DNA of 55,126 bases from Nonomuraea sp. SBT364 (GCF_001083785.1 NZ_LAVL01000046.1:1-55126), one strand, 5' to 3'; shown: positions 1 through 8,186, counted from the stretch's first letter. Notes: a model not told the origin generated them from the letters alone. Program-made: numbers and translations.

Positions 1-113
1 GCCCTGGGAACTGTCAGGGGGCGGTGAAGGGGATCCCGGGGCGGTGCGACGGGGAGCGCTCTGCGGTGGGTGTGGGGCTTCCGCCTGGTGAGCGTGAGCC
101 GCCGGGGGGCGGG
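1..113. other. Left-edge non-coding stretch
   Basis: No gene is supported in the first 113 bases. A weak inverted repeat (CCCTG at 2-6, CAGGG at 15-19) could be the end of a terminator belonging to a gene outside the window. The rest is G-rich sequence downstream of the leftward MFS gene. Confidence 0.4.
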
Positions 114-1346
114 TCAGCGGAGGCGGAGTGGAGAGGTCCAGATCCACAGGGTGCTGAGGGCGATGCCGGCCGCGCAGATGAGGATGACAGGGCGCAGGCC
201 GAGGAGTTCGGCGAGGAAGCCGCCCGTGAGGCCGCCGAGGGCCAGGACGCCCTGGACGGCGAAGGTCATGGTGGCGTTGATGCGGCCGCGGAGCTCCTGG
301 GGCGAGTCGCGCAGGGTGATGGCACCCATGCAGGTGGCGAACGCGACGACGATGCCGCCGGTGAGGATGCCCATGGTGGCGAGTACGGCCAGGTTGAACC
401 AGAGAGGGCCCTCCAGGAGGCCGACCGCCAGGATCTCCAGGGGGAAGAACAGCACTGCCGCGAGCAGGACCCGGTTCTCGCCGAAGCGCTTGGACAGACG
501 GGTCGTGACCCAGGCGCCGAGCAGGCCGCCGGCGCCGCTGAGTGCGACGAGGACGCCGATCAGGGCTTGCGGGATGCCGAGGGTGTTCAGCATGTAGAGC
601 ATGTAGACGGCCGTGTAGGCCATGGCGAAGAAGTTGATGGTGACACCGGCGCCGAGCAGGGCGCGGAGGGTCGGGATGGTGATGCTGGCGCGCAGACCTT
701 CGGTGATGTCGCGCCACATGCCCCGGGTGGGGGCGGGTTCGGCGCGTTCGGGGGTGCGGATGGAGCGCAGGAGGAGGGCCGACGCGAGGAAGGTGAGCGA
801 TTCGGCGAGGACGGCCAGGGGGGCGGTGAGGATCTGCACCAGCAGGCCGGCGAGGCCGGGGCCGGCGACGCACGCGGGCGAGTAGGAGGCGTGGAAGCCG
901 GCCAGGGCGGAGGTCCGCTGGTTCTCGGGGACGATCGCGGCCAGGTGGGGGAAGTTCGCGGCCCGGAAGGTCACGCCGGCGGTGCCGATCACCAGGGCGA
1001 CGATGATCAGCCACGGGACCGTCAGCACGCCCAGCAGCCAGGCCACAGGGACGGTCACGGCGGCGGCGGCCGAGACGAGTTCGCAGGCGATCATCAGGGG
1101 GCGGTGCCTGGTGAGGCGGTCGGTGATGGCGCCGGCCTGGAGGCCGAAGAGCAGGGCGGGGAGCGAGGCGGCGGCGGTCAGGAGACCCATCTCCGCCGGT
1201 CCGGCGGTCAGGAGGGTGACCGCCGTCAGGGGGATGGCCAGCTTGGAGACCTCGGAGCCGGTGATGGAGACGGTACGGGCCGACCAGAGCAGCCGGTAGT
1301 CGCGTTGCTTGCGCAGCGGTGATTCGGTGAGCGGCGCGGTGGCCAT
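114..1346 (-). CDS. MFS exporter (12-TM, EntS/MFS_3-like)
   Basis: Predicted inner-membrane drug/metabolite exporter of 410 aa, the usual size for a 12-TM MFS protein. After a charged N-terminus (LRKQRDYRLLWSAR) come regularly spaced hydrophobic helices. The loop 2-3 motif A appears as GAITDRL at about residues 72-78. ATG 1346 is preferred over an in-frame TTG at 1358 because GGAG lies 6 nt upstream of the ATG. The gene is divergent from an ArsR-type regulator and shares its palindromic control region, so repression of the exporter by that regulator, relieved by a ligand, is the likely circuit. The substrate cannot be read from the sequence. Confidence 0.88.
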   Translation of the reverse strand: MATAPLTESPLRKQRDYRLLWSARTVSITGSEVSKLAIPLTAVTLLTAGPAEMGLLTAAASLPALLFGLQAGAITDRLTRHRPLMIACELVSAAAAVTVPVAWLLGVLTVPWLIIVALVIGTAGVTFRAANFPHLAAIVPENQRTSALAGFHASYSPACVAGPGLAGLLVQILTAPLAVLAESLTFLASALLLRSIRTPERAEPAPTRGMWRDITEGLRASITIPTLRALLGAGVTINFFAMAYTAVYMLYMLNTLGIPQALIGVLVALSGAGGLLGAWVTTRLSKRFGENRVLLAAVLFFPLEILAVGLLEGPLWFNLAVLATMGILTGGIVVAFATCMGAITLRDSPQELRGRINATMTFAVQGVLALGGLTGGFLAELLGLRPVILICAAGIALSTLWIWTSPLRLR

Positions 1347-1365
1347 GGGGGACTCCAAGGAGGGA

Positions 1366-1426
1366 CATAGTTGTGAAGGGATCCCTTCACAACTATGAAG
1401 ATAGTCCTTCAGAGTTGTGAAGGCAA
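1366..1426. promoter_or_regulatory. Divergent promoters under a perfect 32-bp palindrome
   Basis: Positions 1366-1397 form a perfect 32-bp palindrome whose arms read CATAGTTGTGAAGGGA and its complement. A second, shorter inverted repeat (CCTTCA 1406-1411, TGAAGG 1418-1423) follows. On the plus strand TTGTGA (1371-1376) and TATGAA (1394-1399) are 17 bp apart. On the minus strand TTGCCT (1426-1421) and TATCTT (1403-1398) are also 17 bp apart. The two promoters therefore overlap and face each other inside the operator. This fits an ArsR dimer repressing both the exporter and its own gene. Confidence 0.75.
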
Positions 1427-1457
1427 CCTTTCATGAATGTCCCGGTACCGTTGGCGC

Positions 1458-2060
1458 ATGGAGCTGGACGATCCGAAGGCGATGCGGGCACTGGCCCATC
1501 CAGCCAGGCTGGCGATACTGAACCGGCTCGGAGCCGGGAGGTCCGCGACCGCGACCGAGGTCGCGGAGGTCGCCGGGATCACGCCCAGCGCGGCCAGCTA
1601 TCACCTGCGGATGCTGGCCAAGTACGGGTTCGTTGAGGACGCGCCGCCGCGCGGCGACGGCCGGGAGCGGCTGTGGAAGGCCGTCGACAGGCCACTCGCG
1701 ATCGGCTTCCTGCCGGAGGACCGGCCGGACGTACGGGAGGCCAAGGACCTGCTCATCCGGGCGGTTCGCAAGGAGGCCGAAAGGGAGCTGGAGCGGGCGC
1801 TGTCCTCCGCGGACCGGGAGCCGGCGGAGTGGCGGGACGTGATGCAGTTCAAGCGGACCCTGCTGAGGGTCGATGCCGAGGAGATGGGGCGGCTCAACGC
1901 GGAGATCGACGAACTGCTCGCCCCGTACGTCGCCCGGCATCGCAGCGAGGAGGACGCGCCTCCCGGGGCGAGGGTGGCGGAGGCGCAGGTGAGCCTGTTC
2001 CCGCACGCGGACCGGCCCGTGCCCGGGCTGCCCAGCGAGGACCACGACTCCGGCGGATGA
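1458..2060 (+). CDS. ArsR-family winged-helix repressor
   Basis: A 200-aa DNA-binding regulator. The first 90 residues are a classic ArsR/HTH_20 winged helix: MRALAHPARLAIL, then TATEVAEVAGITPSAASYHL as helix-turn-helix, then the wing around GDGRERLWKAV. The longer C-terminal half is charged and helical and probably mediates dimerisation or ligand response. No metal-binding CxC motif is visible, so this is unlikely to be an arsenic or metal sensor. ATG 1458 starts directly at the conserved domain. An upstream in-frame ATG (1437) would add seven residues. The gene is divergent from the MFS exporter and probably represses it through the 32-bp palindrome. Confidence 0.88.
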   Translation: MELDDPKAMRALAHPARLAILNRLGAGRSATATEVAEVAGITPSAASYHLRMLAKYGFVEDAPPRGDGRERLWKAVDRPLAIGFLPEDRPDVREAKDLLIRAVRKEAERELERALSSADREPAEWRDVMQFKRTLLRVDAEEMGRLNAEIDELLAPYVARHRSEEDAPPGARVAEAQVSLFPHADRPVPGLPSEDHDSGG

Positions 2061-2080
2061 GCCGTACGTGCCGCCCGTTG

Positions 2081-2298
2081 ACCTGAACGGTCAGGTGGGG
2101 GTGGCATGGGAGGTAGACTTTTCGATGGCCTGTGACCACAGGCCGACTTCGCATGCCTCACGAAGGACCGCGCCATCGGTCCGGGCCTCGGCCCGGCTGG
2201 AGCGGTTCCGGGGCATCAGGGCGGCAGCCCGCCGGCTGCCGCGTCACAACCGAGAATCGCGCCCACCCGCGGGGCGCCCCGACCTGGAGGACCAGCAC
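2081..2298 (+). promoter_or_regulatory. Structured leader upstream of rpsB
   Basis: The gap before rpsB holds three GC-rich hairpins: ACCTGA/TCAGGT (2081-2096), CCGGGC-CTCG-GCCCGG (2181-2196) and GCGGCAGC/GCTGCCGC (2221-2242). The first may end the arsR transcript. The other two lie in the likely rpsB 5' UTR, which ends with GGAGG (2286-2290) 8 nt before the ATG. Autoregulatory leaders are common for ribosomal protein genes, so translational feedback by S2 is plausible but is inference here. Confidence 0.4.
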
Positions 2299-3258
2299 AT
2301 GGCCCCCGTCGTCACCATGCGACAGCTGCTCGAAAGCGGCGTTCACTTCGGCCACCAGACCCGGCGCTGGAACCCGAAGATGAAGCGCTTCATCTTCACC
2401 GAGCGCAACGGCATCTACATCATCGACCTGCAGAAGTCGCTGGCGTTCATCGACCGTGCGTACGACTTCGTCAAGGAGACCGTCGCCCACGGCGGCACGA
2501 TCCTGTTCATCGGCACCAAGAAGCAGGCTCAGGAGGCCATCTCCGAGCAGGCCGCCCGGGTCGGCATGCCGTACGTGAACCAGCGCTGGCTGGGCGGCAT
2601 GCTCACCAACTTCTCCACCGTGCACAAGAGGCTTCAGCGTCTGAAGGAGCTCGAGGAGCTCGACTTCGACAACGTCGCCGCGTCGGGGCTCACCAAGAAG
2701 GAGCTCCTCATGCGCCGCCGTGAGAAGGACAAGCTCGAGCGCACGCTCGGCGGCATCCGTGACATGGGCCGCGTGCCCAGCGCGGTGTGGATCGTCGACA
2801 CGAAGAAGGAGCACATCGCGATCAGCGAGGCCAAGAAGCTTGGCATCCCGGTCGTCGCGATCCTCGACACCAACTGCGACCCCGACGAGGTCGACTACCC
2901 GATCCCGGGCAACGACGACGCCATCCGCGCCGTCGGGCTGCTCACCCGCGTCGTGGCCGACGGTGTCGCCGCCGGTCTGATGGCCCGCTCCGGCGCCGCT
3001 CGCGGCGACGAGAAGCCGGCCGCGGCCGAGCCGCTGGCCGAGTGGGAGCGCGAGCTCATCGAGCAGGGCGGTGGCGAGCAGGCGGCTGCCGAGGCTCCGG
3101 CTGAGGCTCCGGCCGCCGAGGCGCCCGCCGAGGCCCCCGTCGCCGAGGCCGCTCCCGAGGCCGCCGCTGAGGCTGAGGCCGCTCCCGAGGCTGAGGCGGC
3201 TCCCGCCGAGGCCGCTCCTGAGGCCGCGGCCGAGGGCGAGACCGAGCAGCAGGCCTGA
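2299..3258 (+). CDS. rpsB: 30S ribosomal protein S2
   Basis: Ribosomal protein S2 binds the 30S head-body junction and is needed for S1 docking and mRNA binding. The 319-aa product opens with the hallmark LLESGVHFGHQTRRWNPKM and carries FIGTKKQAQ, QRWLGGMLTNF and PIPGNDDA of the S2 core. The core ends near residue 245. The last 55-60 residues are an Ala/Glu/Pro repeat (EAPAEAPAAEAP-type), so the protein is about 60 aa longer than a minimal S2. Such acidic tails occur in actinobacterial S2. GGAGG lies 8 nt before the chosen ATG; upstream in-frame starts are discarded because homology begins here. Confidence 0.98.
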   Translation: MAPVVTMRQLLESGVHFGHQTRRWNPKMKRFIFTERNGIYIIDLQKSLAFIDRAYDFVKETVAHGGTILFIGTKKQAQEAISEQAARVGMPYVNQRWLGGMLTNFSTVHKRLQRLKELEELDFDNVAASGLTKKELLMRRREKDKLERTLGGIRDMGRVPSAVWIVDTKKEHIAISEAKKLGIPVVAILDTNCDPDEVDYPIPGNDDAIRAVGLLTRVVADGVAAGLMARSGAARGDEKPAAAEPLAEWERELIEQGGGEQAAAEAPAEAPAAEAPAEAPVAEAAPEAAAEAEAAPEAEAAPAEAAPEAAAEGETEQQA

Positions 3259-3302
3259 CGCCTTCCGCCCACGCCTTCGGGCTTGGACCGGCTTAGGCTC
3301 CC

Positions 3303-3334
3303 CGATCCGGCCGATCGAAAGGTCGGCCGGATCG
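3303..3334 (+). terminator. Stem-loop 45 nt downstream of rpsB
   Basis: A perfect 12-bp stem (3303-3314 with 3323-3334, CGATCCGGCCGA and its complement) closes an 8-nt loop (TCGAAAGG). There is no U-tract. It may be an actinobacterial U-less terminator, an attenuator lowering tsf expression, or an mRNA-stabilising 3' end. Confidence 0.55.
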
Positions 3335-3390
3335 CCGCCGGCCGGAGACCCTCCGAACCACCCCGACCAGGGGAATGGCCCGCAGGCCCA

Positions 3391-3735
3391 CGCCGGTGGT
3401 CCAGGAGCCCGGGTCGGCGGGCCGGAAGCCCGGTCGGCGGCCCACAGGCTCACGCCGGTGGATCACCAGCTCGGGTGGACTGGCACAGGCCATCGGCTCC
3501 GGCCGGTGGACGGCCTGGGGGCCGGGTAGGCGGGCCGCCTCCGGAGACGGGCGGTGGACGACCACAGGCTCGGGCCGGTCGGTTGCCACAAGGCACGGGC
3601 CCGCCGGTCTTGGGCCGGGCGGACCACCGGGGCTCGGGCGGGCAAACCGCTTCACGCTCAGGCTGGTGGACCGCCACACGCTCAGGCTTGTGGACCGGGC
3701 GCACGCCGAGGCCGGTGGACCGGCGCAGGCCGGGG
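3391..3735. repeat. Degenerate ~24-bp repeats in the rpsB-tsf spacer
   Basis: The 655-bp gap between rpsB and tsf is filled by imperfect repeats built around GGTGGACCG plus a CAGGCTC/CACGC element. The clearest run has GTGGACC at 3666, 3690 and about 3715, a 24-25 bp period. Looser copies occur near 3396, 3458, 3475, 3506 and 3554 (3506 to 3554 is two periods). All six frames are open over parts of it, but no frame has credible coding features. I see no gene in 3259-3913. Confidence 0.6.
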
Positions 3736-3913
3736 AATCGGTCCGGAGAAACCCGGAGCGAGGGTCGAAAGGGCACGGCTCGGGCAGAGGTAACGCTCCC
3801 GGGCTCATCGAGAGGCTTTCGTGCGGCACCCGGTGCCGTACCGACAAGCGGGTGGGCGGCGCCCACCCCTTCCACGACGAACAACCCACGACGACATCCC
3901 ACGAGGAAACGTA

Positions 3914-4747
3914 ATGGCTTCCGTGAACATGGCCGACGTCAAGCGGCTTCGCGAGATCACCGCTGCCGGAATGATGGCCTGCAAGAAGGCTCTTGAGGAG
4001 GCTGACGGCGACTTCGACCGCGCCATCGAGCTGCTCCGTCTCAAGGGCGCCAAGGACGTGGGCAAGCGCGAGGCGCGCACCGCCTCCAACGGCCTGGTCG
4101 CGCTCCAGCAGGACGGCGACTCCGCCGCGGCGCTGCTGGAGCTCAACTGCGAGACCGACTTCGTGGCCAAGGGCGAGCGCTTCCAGGAGCTGGCCGCCCA
4201 GGTCGTCGCGCACGTGCTGGCCAGCAAGCCGGCCGACGTGCCGTCGCTGCTGGAGTCGTCCTTCGACGGCAAGACCGTCAAGGAGCACCTCGACGCCGCC
4301 AACGCCGCGCTCGGCGAGAAGATCGAGATCCGCCGGTTCCAGGTGCTGGAGGGCGGCTACATCGGCGCCTACATGCACCGCACCGACCCGGCGCTGCCGC
4401 CGGCCGTCGGCGTGCTCGTGCAGCTCGACAAGGCCAACCCCGAGGTGGCCAAGGACGTCGCGCAGCACGCCGCCGCGATGGCCCCGCAGTACCTGAACGC
4501 CGACGCGGTGCCGTCCGAGGTCATCGAGAAGGAGCGCAAGCTCTTCGAGGAGATGACCCGCGAGGAGGGCAAGCCCGAGGCCGCGATCGGCAAGATCGTC
4601 GAGGGCCGCGTCAACGGCTGGTACAAGGACTTCACCCTGCTCCAGCAGGCCTTCGTGAAGGACAACAAGAAGAGCGTGGGCAAGTACGCCGAGGAGAACG
4701 GCGCGCAGGTCCTCGCTTTCGTCCGGTTCAAGGTCGGCCAGGCATAG
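3914..4747 (+). CDS. tsf: Elongation factor Ts
   Basis: EF-Ts is the guanine-nucleotide exchange factor that recycles EF-Tu-GDP in the cytoplasm. The 277-aa protein has the N-terminal UBA-like module (ADVKRLREITAAGMMACKKAL) and the TDFV signature at residues 81-84 (NCETDFVAK), which contacts EF-Tu. The dimerisation domain follows, at the length typical for actinobacteria. The ATG is preceded by GAGGAA. The usual rpsB-tsf order holds, but the spacer is unusually long and repetitive, so tsf may have its own promoter. Confidence 0.98.
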   Translation: MASVNMADVKRLREITAAGMMACKKALEEADGDFDRAIELLRLKGAKDVGKREARTASNGLVALQQDGDSAAALLELNCETDFVAKGERFQELAAQVVAHVLASKPADVPSLLESSFDGKTVKEHLDAANAALGEKIEIRRFQVLEGGYIGAYMHRTDPALPPAVGVLVQLDKANPEVAKDVAQHAAAMAPQYLNADAVPSEVIEKERKLFEEMTREEGKPEAAIGKIVEGRVNGWYKDFTLLQQAFVKDNKKSVGKYAEENGAQVLAFVRFKVGQA

Positions 4748-4780
4748 GCTGGAGCGAAGTTCTCCGGCAAGCCCCGGGCA

Positions 4781-4798
4781 CCCCGGCTCAGGCCGGGG
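4781..4798 (+). terminator. Hairpin after tsf
   Basis: CCCCGGC-TCAG-GCCGGGG forms a 7-bp GC stem with a tetraloop, 34 nt after the tsf stop. No U-tract follows. It is a probable terminator or attenuator between tsf and pyrH, and the remaining sequence to 4888 probably contains a pyrH promoter. Confidence 0.5.
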
Positions 4799-4888
4799 CC
4801 GGTGCGATGCGATCCGGCCGGTGGGGCGTACGATCCCGATCGGCCGGAGCTAGTCCAACAGAACCGCCAATAGAGGGAGGCCGCCGCC

Positions 4889-5665
4889 GTGCAGGACAGT
4901 CAGGAGCCCGCCACGTCGGCGGCTTCTTCGTCCCGGAACCAGAGCCCGCTGCGCTGGAAGCGGGTGATGTTGAAGCTGTCGGGTGAGGCGTTCGCCGGTG
5001 GCGAGCCGCTGGGCATCGATCCCGCCGTGGTCGATCAGCTGGCTGATTCGATCGCCGAGGCCGTGCGCGAGGGTGTGCAGGTCGCGGTCGTGGTGGGCGG
5101 CGGCAACATGTTCCGCGGCGCGACCCTGTCCGAGGGGGGCATCGACCGCGCCCGCGCCGACTACATGGGCATGCTGGGCACGGTCATCAACTGCCTCGCG
5201 CTGCAGGACTTCCTTGAGCGGCGGGGCGTCGAGACGCGCGTCCAGACCGCCATCACCATGCAGCAGGTCGCGGAGCCGTTCCTGCCGCGCCGGGCGATCA
5301 GGCACCTGGAGAAGGGGCGCGTGGTCATCTTCGGCGCCGGGCTCGGCTCGCCCTACTTCTCCACCGACACCGCCGCGTCCCAGCGCGCCCTGGAGATCGA
5401 CGCCGAGGCGCTGCTCAAGGGCACGCAGGTCGACGGGATCTACGACTCCGATCCACGGAAGAATCCCGATGCGGTGAGGTTCGACCACCTGGACTACGGC
5501 GAGGTGCTGATTCGTGACCTGGCGGTCATGGACGCCACCGCGATCAGTCTGTGCAAGGACAACGACCTGCCGATCGTGGTCTTCGACCTGATGGGCGAGG
5601 GCAACATCCTGCGTGCGGTCCGCGGTGAGAAAATCGGCACGCTGGTGAGTCCCGCAGGCAAATGA
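4889..5665 (+). CDS. pyrH: UMP kinase
   Basis: PyrH phosphorylates UMP to UDP with ATP in the de novo pyrimidine pathway and forms a cytoplasmic hexamer. The 258-aa sequence shows the amino-acid-kinase fold: MLKLSGEAF (27-35), VVGGGNMFRG (68-77), the GAGLGSPYFSTDTAA nucleotide loop and the DGIYDSDPRKNP segment. About 20 polar residues precede the fold, as in many actinobacterial PyrH proteins. The GTG start is supported by GGGAGG 8 nt upstream. It is followed by frr in the conserved order. Confidence 0.97.
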   Translation: MQDSQEPATSAASSSRNQSPLRWKRVMLKLSGEAFAGGEPLGIDPAVVDQLADSIAEAVREGVQVAVVVGGGNMFRGATLSEGGIDRARADYMGMLGTVINCLALQDFLERRGVETRVQTAITMQQVAEPFLPRRAIRHLEKGRVVIFGAGLGSPYFSTDTAASQRALEIDAEALLKGTQVDGIYDSDPRKNPDAVRFDHLDYGEVLIRDLAVMDATAISLCKDNDLPIVVFDLMGEGNILRAVRGEKIGTLVSPAGK

Positions 5666-5708
5666 GGGTGCGAGCCCGACACCGCCAGCTAGAAGACAGG
5701 GAGCCGCT

Positions 5709-6266
5709 GTGATCGACGAAACCCTCCTCGAAGCCGAGGAAAAGATGGACAAGGCCGTTTCGGTCGCGAAGGACGACTTCGCGGGTATCCGTACCGGCCG
5801 GGTCACCCCCTCGATGTTCAACAAGATCAATGCCGACTACTACGGTTCGCCGACTCCGATTCAGCAGCTGGCCTCGTTCCATGTGCCCGAGGCCCGCATG
5901 GTCATCATCCAGCCGTACGACAAGGGCTCGATGACCGCGATCGAGAAGGCGATCCGCGACTCCGACCTCGGTGTCAACCCCGGCAACGACGGCCAGGTGA
6001 TCCGCGTGTCGTTCCCCGAGCTGTCGGAGGAGCGCCGCAAGGAGTACATCAAGGTCGCCAGGAACAAGGGCGAGCACGCCAAGGTGTCGGTGCGCAACAT
6101 CCGCCGCTCCGCCAAGGAGATCCTCGACAAGATGGTCAAGGACGGCGAGGCGGGCGAGGACGAGGTCCGGCGCGCCGAGAAGGAGCTCGACGATCTCACC
6201 CAGAAGCACGTCGCCAAGATCGACGAGCTGCTGAAGCACAAGGAAGCCGAGCTGCTCGAAGTCTGA
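5709..6266 (+). CDS. frr: Ribosome recycling factor
   Basis: RRF works with EF-G to split post-termination ribosomes. The 185-aa product is exactly family length. It has the N-terminal helix (DETLLEAEEKMDKAV), FAGIRTGRVTPSMF and the C-terminal KELDDLTQKHVAKIDELL helix of the three-helix bundle. A GTG start follows a GGGAG ribosome binding site. It lies 43 nt after pyrH and is very likely cotranscribed with it. Confidence 0.97.
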   Translation: MIDETLLEAEEKMDKAVSVAKDDFAGIRTGRVTPSMFNKINADYYGSPTPIQQLASFHVPEARMVIIQPYDKGSMTAIEKAIRDSDLGVNPGNDGQVIRVSFPELSEERRKEYIKVARNKGEHAKVSVRNIRRSAKEILDKMVKDGEAGEDEVRRAEKELDDLTQKHVAKIDELLKHKEAELLEV

Positions 6267-6292
6267 GCGGCTCGCCGCGCGGCCCTCGCCTG

Positions 6293-7147
6293 ATGGCGGG
6301 GGCCGTGGCTCATGGAGACTCTGTGGAAGAACGTACGGCCGGGACCAGCCGCACCGGCCGGAACCTGCCCGCCGCGATCGCGGTGGGCCTGGGGCTGGGC
6401 GCGCTGGTCATCGTCTCCCTCTACACCGTCAAGGAGCTCTTCCTCCTGGTGGTCGCGGGAGCCGTGGGCGTCGGCGTGGTGGAGCTGGTGCGGGCGTTCG
6501 CGACCCGCGGCATCCAGGTGCCCGCCGTGCCGGTGGTGGCGGCCGTGGCGGCCATGCAGGCGGGCGCCTACTGGGGCGGCGGCGTGTGGCTGCTGGGCAC
6601 GTTCGTGGTCTTCGCGTTCGTGCTGCTGATCTGGCGGATGTTCAGCGCCGGCTCCGAGGGGTTCGTACGGGACGCGACGGCGTCGGTCTTCACCCTGTTC
6701 TATCCGCCGTTGCTGGCCGGGTTCGTGGCGTTGCTGCTGGCGCCGGACGACGGGGCGCACCGGGTGGTGGTGTTCGTCGCGGTGACGGTGGCCAGTGACG
6801 TCGGCGGTTATGTCGCGGGGGTGCTGTTCGGCAGGCATCAGCTCTCGCCGATCAGCCCGAAGAAGACCTGGGAGGGGCTGGCCGGGTCGGTGGTCGCGTG
6901 CACGGCCGTGGGGGCGTGGCTGGTGACGTGGCTGCTGGGCGGGGAGCCCTGGCAGGGGGCGATCATCGGGGTGCTGGCCGCCGTGCTGGCTACCGTGGGC
7001 GACCTCATCGAGTCGATGATCAAGCGCGATCTCGGCCTCAAGGACCTGGGCACGATCCTGCCGGGGCACGGCGGGCTGATGGACCGGCTCGATTCGCTGG
7101 TGACCACGCTGGTGCCCGTGTGGCTGCTCCTGACCCTGTTCGTCTAA
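6293..7147 (+). CDS. cdsA: Phosphatidate cytidylyltransferase
   Basis: CdsA makes CDP-diacylglycerol from phosphatidate and CTP in the membrane. This is the precursor of phosphatidylinositol, cardiolipin and phosphatidylethanolamine. The 284-aa protein is almost entirely transmembrane. It carries the family signature near its C-terminus: IKRDLGLKD (243-251) followed by PGHGGLMDRLDS (257-268), with the metal-binding Asp residues intact. The first 20 residues are polar, and a GTG at 6323 is a possible alternative start. Position after frr is the usual actinobacterial order. Confidence 0.95.
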   Translation: MAGAVAHGDSVEERTAGTSRTGRNLPAAIAVGLGLGALVIVSLYTVKELFLLVVAGAVGVGVVELVRAFATRGIQVPAVPVVAAVAAMQAGAYWGGGVWLLGTFVVFAFVLLIWRMFSAGSEGFVRDATASVFTLFYPPLLAGFVALLLAPDDGAHRVVVFVAVTVASDVGGYVAGVLFGRHQLSPISPKKTWEGLAGSVVACTAVGAWLVTWLLGGEPWQGAIIGVLAAVLATVGDLIESMIKRDLGLKDLGTILPGHGGLMDRLDSLVTTLVPVWLLLTLFV

Positions 7148-7172
7148 GAAGCCCGGGAAGCCGGGAAAGGAG

Positions 7173-8186
7173 TCAGGACGTCAGCGCCTCGGCGGTGACG
7201 GGTGTGAGCCAGAGCCACCGGACGACCTCCCCGCCGAACGCGAATCCCGACATGTCGGGCATGTTGGGGGCGTCGGCCTGCATGAGCACCCCGGAGTACC
7301 CAGCGCCCAGCGGGAACGTCGACGGGTCGTGATACCACTTCGCGGTGTGCCCGTTGCCGAGCCAGGTGACCGAGTGCCACGGATACTGCGCCAGCCACAC
7401 CAGCAGCAGCGCCGCGTCGCGCGGGTCGTCGCGGGTGGCGACCGCCAGCTCGATCCTGGCGTACGCGCCGGGCGTGTCGAGCCACTGCTCGACCGTCGGC
7501 ATCCGCTGGCAGCTCATCCCGACCGTGGACAGCACGGTGAAGCCCCGCTCGCCGTGCGGCGGCCGCTCGGTGATGCCGACCGTAGGCAGCCGGTCGCCGC
7601 CGGCGTCCCAGTAGCGGCCCGCCGGGCCGAGCGCCCGTTCCAGATGGCCCATGACGAACTCCTGGAACGACGGCCACGACCCTTCCGCCCGGCGCCACCG
7701 CCAGTAGGAGTGCGCGTTGGAGATGCGCGGCCGCAGCCCCTCCAGCGCCTCCGACAGCGCCCACGCGAACGGTGACTCGCCCACGGCGTCGCGGGCGTAG
7801 CCGGGCATGCCGCGGTGCATGTCGGCCCAGCCGGGGATGACGGCCAGCAGGTCGTCCTCCTCGTAGAGCGCCACCCCGTCGCCCTCCTCGAACCAGAGCG
7901 GCGTGAGCTGCCCCAGCGGCCGCCGCCCCTGCGGGTGCAGGGTGCCGGCCCGGGGCATCAGCGGCGGCAGCCCCGCGTTGACGCGGGACAGGTCGATCAC
8001 GGCCGGCGCGGGCCGGTGGTTGGCCAGCCACACCGCGCCCCGCACGCCTCCGTCGGGCGCGCACAGGTAAGCGACCGAGGAGTCCTCGTCCCGCTCGACC
8101 ACGAGCGTCCGGCTTCCGTACGGATTGCCGGCGGTGAGGACGACCTCGGTATGCCCCTCGCCCGACGCAGACCGGAAAATCGCCAT
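7173..8186 (-). CDS. Suppressor-of-fused (SUFU) domain protein
   Basis: A 337-aa cytoplasmic protein. The C-terminal half (about residues 190-330) resembles the SUFU fold found in bacterial proteins: RIELAVATR, then a WLAQYPWHSVTWLGNGHT segment, and a final WLWLTPVTAEAL (the family often ends with a 'PIT..E'-like strand). The N-terminal half includes WFEEGDGVALYEEDDLLAVIPGW and is not recognised. Bacterial SUFU proteins are often immunity or partner proteins of polymorphic toxins, but no toxin is adjacent, so the role is unknown. ATG 8186 is chosen because longer forms would run into the rlmN control region. A TACAGT -10-like box lies 8 nt upstream of the ATG. Confidence 0.72.
   Translation of the reverse strand: MAIFRSASGEGHTEVVLTAGNPYGSRTLVVERDEDSSVAYLCAPDGGVRGAVWLANHRPAPAVIDLSRVNAGLPPLMPRAGTLHPQGRRPLGQLTPLWFEEGDGVALYEEDDLLAVIPGWADMHRGMPGYARDAVGESPFAWALSEALEGLRPRISNAHSYWRWRRAEGSWPSFQEFVMGHLERALGPAGRYWDAGGDRLPTVGITERPPHGERGFTVLSTVGMSCQRMPTVEQWLDTPGAYARIELAVATRDDPRDAALLLVWLAQYPWHSVTWLGNGHTAKWYHDPSTFPLGAGYSGVLMQADAPNMPDMSGFAFGGEVVRWLWLTPVTAEALTS

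Noticed and set aside
24..1322. Long plus-strand open frame of 432 codons opposite the MFS gene
   Set aside because: It is a Gly/Glu/Asp-rich low-complexity translation with no fold features, antisense to a clear 12-helix transporter. Such open frames are common on the wrong strand of high-GC DNA.
2068..2298. N-terminal extension of S2 from an upstream in-frame start
   Set aside because: The extension covers the hairpin leader and has no S2 homology. The ATG at 2299 has a good GGAGG site.
3375..3914. Open frame of 179 codons in the rpsB-tsf spacer, and a minus-strand one at 3450-3902
   Set aside because: Translations are Arg/Pro/Gly-rich and simply reflect the 24-bp DNA repeats. There is no ribosome binding site or recognisable domain, and several frames are open at once.
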